Source of the DNA: JBCBRR01 sp039029235
Lineage (GTDB): Bacteria > Bacteroidota > Bacteroidia > Cytophagales > Amoebophilaceae
Assembly: GCA_039029235.1 (NCBI GenBank)
Contig: JBCCGO010000024.1
Span: 1 to 11,994 of the forward strand
Length of the DNA stretch: 11,994 bases
Direction: 5' to 3'
How positions within the stretch are numbered: the first letter of the stretch is position 1; each line of letters begins with the position of its first letter. The notes under the pieces were generated by a model, which was not told where the DNA came from, did not search any database, and saw only the letters and a program-made list of their open reading frames with translations. This document shows positions 7,273 through 11,994 of this stretch, in pieces. The translations under genes and the position numbers were made by a program.

Positions 7273-8979
7273 GTGAAAAATAAAGCCATCATATCTCTGC
7301 TTAAATCAACAGCTACGCTGCTGGTCCTGCACGGCGCTAATCCGTTCCGGGCTAGCTACTACAGCAATGCGGCCCTTTTCTTAGAGAAGATCGAGGATAA
7401 CCTAGCCTCCCTCAGCCTAGAAGCATTGGGAAATATACCAGGCTTGTCCCAGAGTGTGGCAGCGCTTATTCACGAGATCAGCACAACAGAAACCTTACAG
7501 CGCTGGGAAGGGCTCATGGCCAAGACGCCTCAGGGTGTGCTGGCCATGCTCGAACTCAAGGGCATGGGCCCTAAGAAGGTCAGGGCATTATGGAAGGAGC
7601 TGGGCATAGAAAGCCTGGCGGCTCTGGAACAGGCTTGCACAGCTGGCCAGGTAGCCCAACTGCCGGGATTTGGTCAAAAAACTCAAGCGGCTATTCAAGA
7701 AAGCCTGGCATGGAAAGACCAGCAGCAAGGCAAATTCCACTATGCTACCGCCCTGCCTTATGCTACAGCATTGGTGGCAGACCTCCAGCAAGCTTTTCCG
7801 GCCCTGCGCATCTCTCTAGTGGGCACCATGCGTCGTACGATGGAGGTGGTAACGCAGGTCGAGATACTCGTCGGAACCAGAGATACTTCTGTAGTAGCAG
7901 GCTGGCTGCAGGACTTGCCAACTATCGAACAGTCTACCAAGATTTCCGGGCCTTCGGCCTGGCGCGGCAGGTTCTTGGAGAATGGTCTTAGCTTCATCAT
8001 ACACTTTTGCCCGCCCGAGTACTTTTATAAGCACTTGATTTTGCAGACAGGAGTTGCTGGACATCTAGCGCTCCCAGTACAAGCAGCGAAAAGCCTAGGG
8101 GCGTTTATTACTAAAGTCTCGGCCCTAGACAGTGAAGTAGCAGGTTATCAACAAGCTGGGCTGCCTTATATACCACCTGAGTTACGAGAAGGAATCGTAG
8201 AGCAAGCCTGGATACAGGCAGGAGGCCCACTACTGCTAGTATCTAGTGAGCTTAGAGGAGTACTGCACGCCCATACCACGTATAGCGATGGGGGGTGTAG
8301 TCTGGAGGCCATGGCTCGCTCTTGCCAGGAGCAAGGTTATGAGTATCTCGGTATCACAGACCATAGCCAGGTAGCTAGTTACGCAGGAGGGCTCACGATT
8401 GAGGCCGTTCAACGACAACACCAAGCCATAGATCAGCTGAATCGGGAACTGGCTCCTTTTCGAATTTTTAAGGGCATTGAGTCAGACATTTTGCCAGATG
8501 GTAGCCTAGACTACCCAGCCGAGGTCTTGGCTAGCTTTGATTTCGTCATTGCCTCGGTACATGTAGGCTTGTCTATGGACCAGCAGCGGGCTACTGATCG
8601 CCTCATGAAAGCCATTCGCAATCCTTTTACAACTATTCTAGGGCATCTAACAGGGCGGCTCTTGCTCAAGCGAGCAGGCTATCCAATTGATCATCAAGCC
8701 ATTATCGATGCTTGTGCAGCCAATGGCGTCATTATTGAACTCAATGCCAATCCTTGGCGCATGGAGCTAGACTGGCGCTGGATCCGCTATGCCATAGAAA
8801 AAAATGTCTGGCTAAGTATCAACCCCGATGCACACGACCAAGCAGATATTGACAACATGTATTACGGAGTGTGTATAGGGAGAAAAGGGGGCTTAACAAA
8901 GCAGCATACTTTCAATACACTATCGAGCAAGGAAGTAGCTGAGCATTTTCAGCGCCGCAAGGCTGCTGCCTTAGGCTAG
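7273..8979 (+). CDS. polX: PolX-type protein: degenerate family X polymerase domain fused to an intact PHP phosphoesterase domain
   Basis: Bacterial PolX enzymes couple a family X repair polymerase to a PHP-domain 3'-5' exonuclease/phosphoesterase acting in base-excision repair. At 568 residues the length is normal. Order: N-terminal 8-kDa-like region (1 to about 80); two helix-hairpin-helix motifs, LKGMGPKKVRALW (95-107) and LPGFGQKTQAAI (130-141); polymerase palm (about 155-300) with GTMRR at 184-188; PHP domain (about 325-565). The PHP metal ligands all appear present: LHAHTTYSDG (331-340), ITDHS (361-365), GIESDIL (401-407), SVHVG (428-432), GHLTGR (457-462), INPDAHD (516-522). The palm is degenerate: the usual D-x-D is TQVEIL (194-199), and the position of the third Asp is Ile in FIIHFCPPEYF (241-251). 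I infer an inactive polymerase with an active PHP nuclease. The start is GTG at 7273, because an in-frame TAG at 7264-7266 excludes any earlier start. The gene stands alone and converges on the patatin gene. Confidence 0.93.
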   Translation: MKNKAIISLLKSTATLLVLHGANPFRASYYSNAALFLEKIEDNLASLSLEALGNIPGLSQSVAALIHEISTTETLQRWEGLMAKTPQGVLAMLELKGMGPKKVRALWKELGIESLAALEQACTAGQVAQLPGFGQKTQAAIQESLAWKDQQQGKFHYATALPYATALVADLQQAFPALRISLVGTMRRTMEVVTQVEILVGTRDTSVVAGWLQDLPTIEQSTKISGPSAWRGRFLENGLSFIIHFCPPEYFYKHLILQTGVAGHLALPVQAAKSLGAFITKVSALDSEVAGYQQAGLPYIPPELREGIVEQAWIQAGGPLLLVSSELRGVLHAHTTYSDGGCSLEAMARSCQEQGYEYLGITDHSQVASYAGGLTIEAVQRQHQAIDQLNRELAPFRIFKGIESDILPDGSLDYPAEVLASFDFVIASVHVGLSMDQQRATDRLMKAIRNPFTTILGHLTGRLLLKRAGYPIDHQAIIDACAANGVIIELNANPWRMELDWRWIRYAIEKNVWLSINPDAHDQADIDNMYYGVCIGRKGGLTKQHTFNTLSSKEVAEHFQRRKAAALG

Positions 8980-9108
8980 AGGCAACGCTAGCAGCATGTA
9001 GGATGGTCCAGGAGGCTGATCGGGCGTAGTATTGTCATCCCAGGCTACCTCCGGGCCGAATCCACACTTGACTGCTACTACCCTAGCGCGCTTATCGTCA
9101 ACTTTCAC
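8971..9108 (-). other. Short open frame between polX and the patatin gene, doubtful
   Basis: A minus-strand frame from a GTG at 9108 to a TAA at 8971 encodes 45 residues, including KVDDKRARVVAVKCGFGPEV, and overlaps the last codons of polX. It stays open leftward for a few codons beyond the GTG until a TAG. It has no recognisable family. It may be the last scrap of a dead gene once located downstream of the patatin gene, or chance. The remainder of the 237 bp gap between the two converging genes shows no clear terminator. Confidence 0.2.
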
Positions 9109-9216
9109 CCCTAAGACGCATCCCTACCCTACCTAGCGGCACTGTAGGGGCTACTCACTAGCTTAGTTATAGGGGGAGGATGAGCTCTCTCTACAACTAT
9201 CTTTAGCCAATTATCC

Positions 9217-11994
9217 TTACGGCGCTGGATTTTCTTCGAGAAATTCTAGCAACTTATTCATGGTATTCTCATCAGAAGCGTATAGCTCCTCCAGATGTTG
9301 CTGGCCTAGCTCTAGCAGGGTATCCATTTCTTGGTAGGCATCTATGCCTATAGGCCGTTCTAGCCAGACCTGCCATCTTTGATAACAATTTTTTAACCCG
9401 CTACGCATATGTCCATCACTGTCCCCTTCTTGGAGGGCTAAACTTACACGATGGAAACTACTTGCCCAGAATAGCTGACCACAATGCAAGTCTGGATTTT
9501 CAGGATCTGGGATACAGGTGCCTGCGCCCATCGAGAGCATGAATATTTTTTCTTGAGGTATGCCATATTGTTGGGCTGCACTACAGGCATTCGCGGCAGG
9601 ATTACCGGCACTGATGACTCCATCAAAAAAGACTCCTTTTCCTGGAATTTTATAAGGTGGGAAAAAAGTCGGTGCCGCTGTCGTGGCCATCAGAGCGTTA
9701 TAAAAAGTCTCATCGTTAGCAGGATCCCGTCGGCTTTCGTGGCGACTGAATAAATGGGAGCGGTGTTGCACATCTTTATTAACGGCAGGAATGACCAACT
9801 CAGTTAAAGCTTGCCTTAACGTGGCTTGGCCAAAATACTGCCTAAATACAGACAAGCGTCCTTGATCCGAATACCTACTGCCTACAAAAGAGTACAGAGA
9901 AGCAACTAGAGGCACCTGTGCTACAAGACTCGTAAAAATGGCTGGAGATTGCTCCCTATATAGCTGCACGATGTCAGAGGCCGAGTAACGTGGCCGATAG
10001 GGAGATAGCACTTCTTCTTGCTCTACTTCTCCTCCTACTCCTCTTACTTCAGGCACATCTATCTGAGGTACAGACAAGCCTGCAGCGATGATGGCTCCGG
10101 TAGATGTACCCGCTAGCATGTTGAATAAATGAGCAATCGGTCTTTTGGTTCTGCTTTCAATTTCGCTCAGCCATAGGGCAGGTAGCACGCCTCTTACGCC
10201 ACCGCCATCCAGCGAGAGAATGGTGTAATATTGTTTTTCATTGCTTCTACGAGCGTCAAAGAGAAGCTCCTCGCACTGGAGCTGAGTGCTGCGATATCCA
10301 CTAAGCCTTTCCGCTATCGTAGTGGCTTGTAGGCTTTCTATCAAAGCTTTTTGCCTCGCTGCCTCTTGGCTTTGAGGAGCTAGCTGCAATGCCTCCAAAA
10401 TACATTCTTTTGCCTCTTGGTAATGGCACTGTTTACGATGCGCCATGCTGGCCATGACCCAAAAGTCTGGGGTCTCCTTTAGGCCAGGATGCTGTTGCAA
10501 GTACCTCAGGGATTGGCTGTACTGAGATAGCCCGGCCAGACATTGGGCATAACCTAGGGCTGCTGTTTCGTTATGCTTAATAAAATGTAGTGCACTTGCG
10601 TAATTCTTTTGAGCTACTTGCCAGTGCTGCAAGCTCCCTAAGTGGTCTACTTTGGCTACTTCTTGCGCTTTGGTTGCATAATGCGCTGCTCTTTGGTTGT
10701 ATATTTTTGCCCTTTCCTGGGAAGAGCTGGCTCGTTCTAGCCTCTCTCCAAGGTACGCTAGATAATGATCTTCAGGAGGCTCGATGGCTAAAATTGGCGT
10801 TTCCACAGAGGACGGTTGTAGAGCAGCCTCCATGCCAGCTGCTGTTTGCCCACTTATCACCCATAAAAAGTCCTCGATTGCTGCTAAGCGCATTGCGGGC
10901 ATAGTGTGAAAGTGGCCATATTGGTCGATGGTGTCTCGTACTTCTTTGACCAATGTCTGGGCTGCGTTAATTTCTTTTTCATTACCTCTCACTATACGCA
11001 TAATAGCGATATTCAATTTGGCAACATTGCGCATTTCTTCTAGCCTCGCCGTAAATGGCATTTCTTGCGCATCTGTGACATGTTTTCTTGCTAAGTAGCC
11101 CTTATCGCGAAGAAACAAGTGATCCGTAGCTTCATTCCAATGCCTCTTTAGGTCATTTCCTATACCTTTTTTGCGCATCTCGGTTATTCGTGTATCAAGG
11201 ATTTGCGCTGATTCCACTAATTCTTTGCGCAGAGAGCCCATGAAACTATCGTCGGCTCGACCAGTCAGCTTAGCTGAATCACAGCCCGGAATACTTACTT
11301 TACCGCTCATGAAGGCTTCGCCCATTAGATTGAATAAATAGGCTATCCCATCTGGTCTGAAACCGTGCGCTGTAAGGGTATTCATTATCTTCTCTGCAGG
11401 AACTCCATGTCTGAAATCTTCTAGTTCCAAAAGCCGCCCGCCTTCACCATATTCTTTAGCCAATGCTTCGAGAAATTTCTGTGGCTTCCCTAGATCATAG
11501 TGCGCCAGGGCTTCCTGCATAATTTCATTCAGTTTTTCGCGCATTACTGGCTCCTTACTTAGATCCTGTCCTTTTTGCCATAAAGAGTTACCACACCATA
11601 CTCCTGACCCAATGGCTACAACACCGATACCAATTCCCGCAATAGGCCCTGCTAAAGATAGGCCAGTAAGCCCAGCTTGAATCGCCTCAGCATTTGCCAA
11701 AACGCTAGTTACAGCACCTACACCAATGCCACTCCCTCCTACCACCCCAGATCCAATTGTTAAGACTCCAGCTGTCTGGTATTGTTTCGCTTTGGTTTTA
11801 GCCCGCAAAATATCTTCTTGTGCGACCTGATATTTGACCAAACTGCGATCGCTGTTAAGTATTAACTGATTGGCTAGCTCTGCTAAATCATCCTCGATAG
11901 AACCCTGTATGCTTTTTCTGTCAGTAAAAGAATATCCTTCCTGAACCGTTGCTAACACTGAAGAACTTCCCCCAATCCTTACGAGTGCCTGAGA
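9217..11994 (-). CDS. Large patatin-like phospholipase with glycine-rich membrane segment and TPR region, 5' end outside the window
   Basis: The C-terminal patatin domain hydrolyses acyl esters of phospholipids with a Ser-Asp dyad. Residues are counted from the GTG at 11958. All parts of the active site are seen: oxyanion loop SLDGGGVRG (582-590), nucleophile elbow GTSTG (617-621, Ser619), and DG at 779-780 carrying the catalytic Asp, in FFDGVISAGNPA. Before it, about residues 410-545 form TPR-like helical pairs (for example PDFWVMASMAHRKQCHYQEA). Residues about 140-370 are helical with no known family. Residues 63-123 are two glycine-rich hydrophobic segments, resembling a membrane-inserting glycine-zipper hairpin. 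The frame remains open through the right edge (12 more codons beyond the GTG), so the true start is probably outside and the protein is longer than 925 residues. No signal peptide is visible. Patatins with repeat domains are common in intracellular bacteria and often act on host membranes; that role here is inference. No partner gene is visible in the window. Confidence 0.88.
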   Translation of the reverse strand, partial: SQALVRIGGSSSVLATVQEGYSFTDRKSIQGSIEDDLAELANQLILNSDRSLVKYQVAQEDILRAKTKAKQYQTAGVLTIGSGVVGGSGIGVGAVTSVLANAEAIQAGLTGLSLAGPIAGIGIGVVAIGSGVWCGNSLWQKGQDLSKEPVMREKLNEIMQEALAHYDLGKPQKFLEALAKEYGEGGRLLELEDFRHGVPAEKIMNTLTAHGFRPDGIAYLFNLMGEAFMSGKVSIPGCDSAKLTGRADDSFMGSLRKELVESAQILDTRITEMRKKGIGNDLKRHWNEATDHLFLRDKGYLARKHVTDAQEMPFTARLEEMRNVAKLNIAIMRIVRGNEKEINAAQTLVKEVRDTIDQYGHFHTMPAMRLAAIEDFLWVISGQTAAGMEAALQPSSVETPILAIEPPEDHYLAYLGERLERASSSQERAKIYNQRAAHYATKAQEVAKVDHLGSLQHWQVAQKNYASALHFIKHNETAALGYAQCLAGLSQYSQSLRYLQQHPGLKETPDFWVMASMAHRKQCHYQEAKECILEALQLAPQSQEAARQKALIESLQATTIAERLSGYRSTQLQCEELLFDARRSNEKQYYTILSLDGGGVRGVLPALWLSEIESRTKRPIAHLFNMLAGTSTGAIIAAGLSVPQIDVPEVRGVGGEVEQEEVLSPYRPRYSASDIVQLYREQSPAIFTSLVAQVPLVASLYSFVGSRYSDQGRLSVFRQYFGQATLRQALTELVIPAVNKDVQHRSHLFSRHESRRDPANDETFYNALMATTAAPTFFPPYKIPGKGVFFDGVISAGNPAANACSAAQQYGIPQEKIFMLSMGAGTCIPDPENPDLHCGQLFWASSFHRVSLALQEGDSDGHMRSGLKNCYQRWQVWLERPIGIDAYQEMDTLLELGQQHLEELYASDENTMNKLLEFLEENPAP

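Noticed and set aside
2524..9073. A shared 13-base string (TCCACACTTGACT) near 2524 and near 9061, considered as a repeat
   Set aside because: Similarity stops at the ends of the 13-mer, and one or two matches of this length are expected by chance in 12 kb.
9217..11958. GTG at 11958 as the true start of the patatin gene
   Set aside because: The frame stays open past it to the window edge, so the start cannot be decided and the gene is treated as partial.

Overview
The window looks like a chromosomal piece from a host-associated member of the Bacteroidota, perhaps an intracellular symbiont of the Amoebophilus/Cardinium type. This is inference. It rests on a PolX protein with a degenerate polymerase centre, a tail of an Rpn-family nuclease/transposase, a large TPR-patatin protein of the sort found in symbiont effector repertoires, and about 23% non-coding DNA containing gene remnants. 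Against it, base composition by eye is roughly 45-50% G+C, well above the roughly 35% I recall for those genera, so the genus is left open. No tRNA, rRNA, CRISPR array or intact insertion sequence was recognised.

Layout. Positions 2-151 (+) hold the C-terminal tail of an Rpn-family protein, followed by a weak hairpin and a gene-free stretch. On the minus strand, read right to left, clpB (5830-3212) is followed 38 bp later (5 bp if an upstream start is used) by a gene for a small exported protein of unknown function (3173-2535). Then comes about 720 bp of apparently decayed coding DNA, and the site-2 protease gene rseP (1813-497). From 5831 to 7272 lies a 1.4 kb stretch with no intact gene; it contains a clearly recognisable remnant of an EamA/DMT-family transporter (about 6555-6316, minus strand). 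polX (7273-8979, plus strand) converges, across a 237 bp gap, on a long minus-strand gene encoding a glycine-rich membrane segment, a helical/TPR region and a C-terminal patatin phospholipase (9217 to beyond the right edge).

How the genes relate. ClpB (disaggregation of cytoplasmic proteins) and RseP (intramembrane proteolysis, envelope stress) are both protein-quality-control genes, and the exported protein between them may share transcription with clpB. PolX looks like a PHP-domain nuclease on an inactive polymerase scaffold. The patatin protein is the best candidate for a host-directed or membrane-active factor. The features most worth a second look are the loss of all three polymerase aspartates in PolX, the architecture of the patatin protein, the decayed genes, and a striking excess of the tetranucleotide CTAG, strongest in the non-coding DNA.
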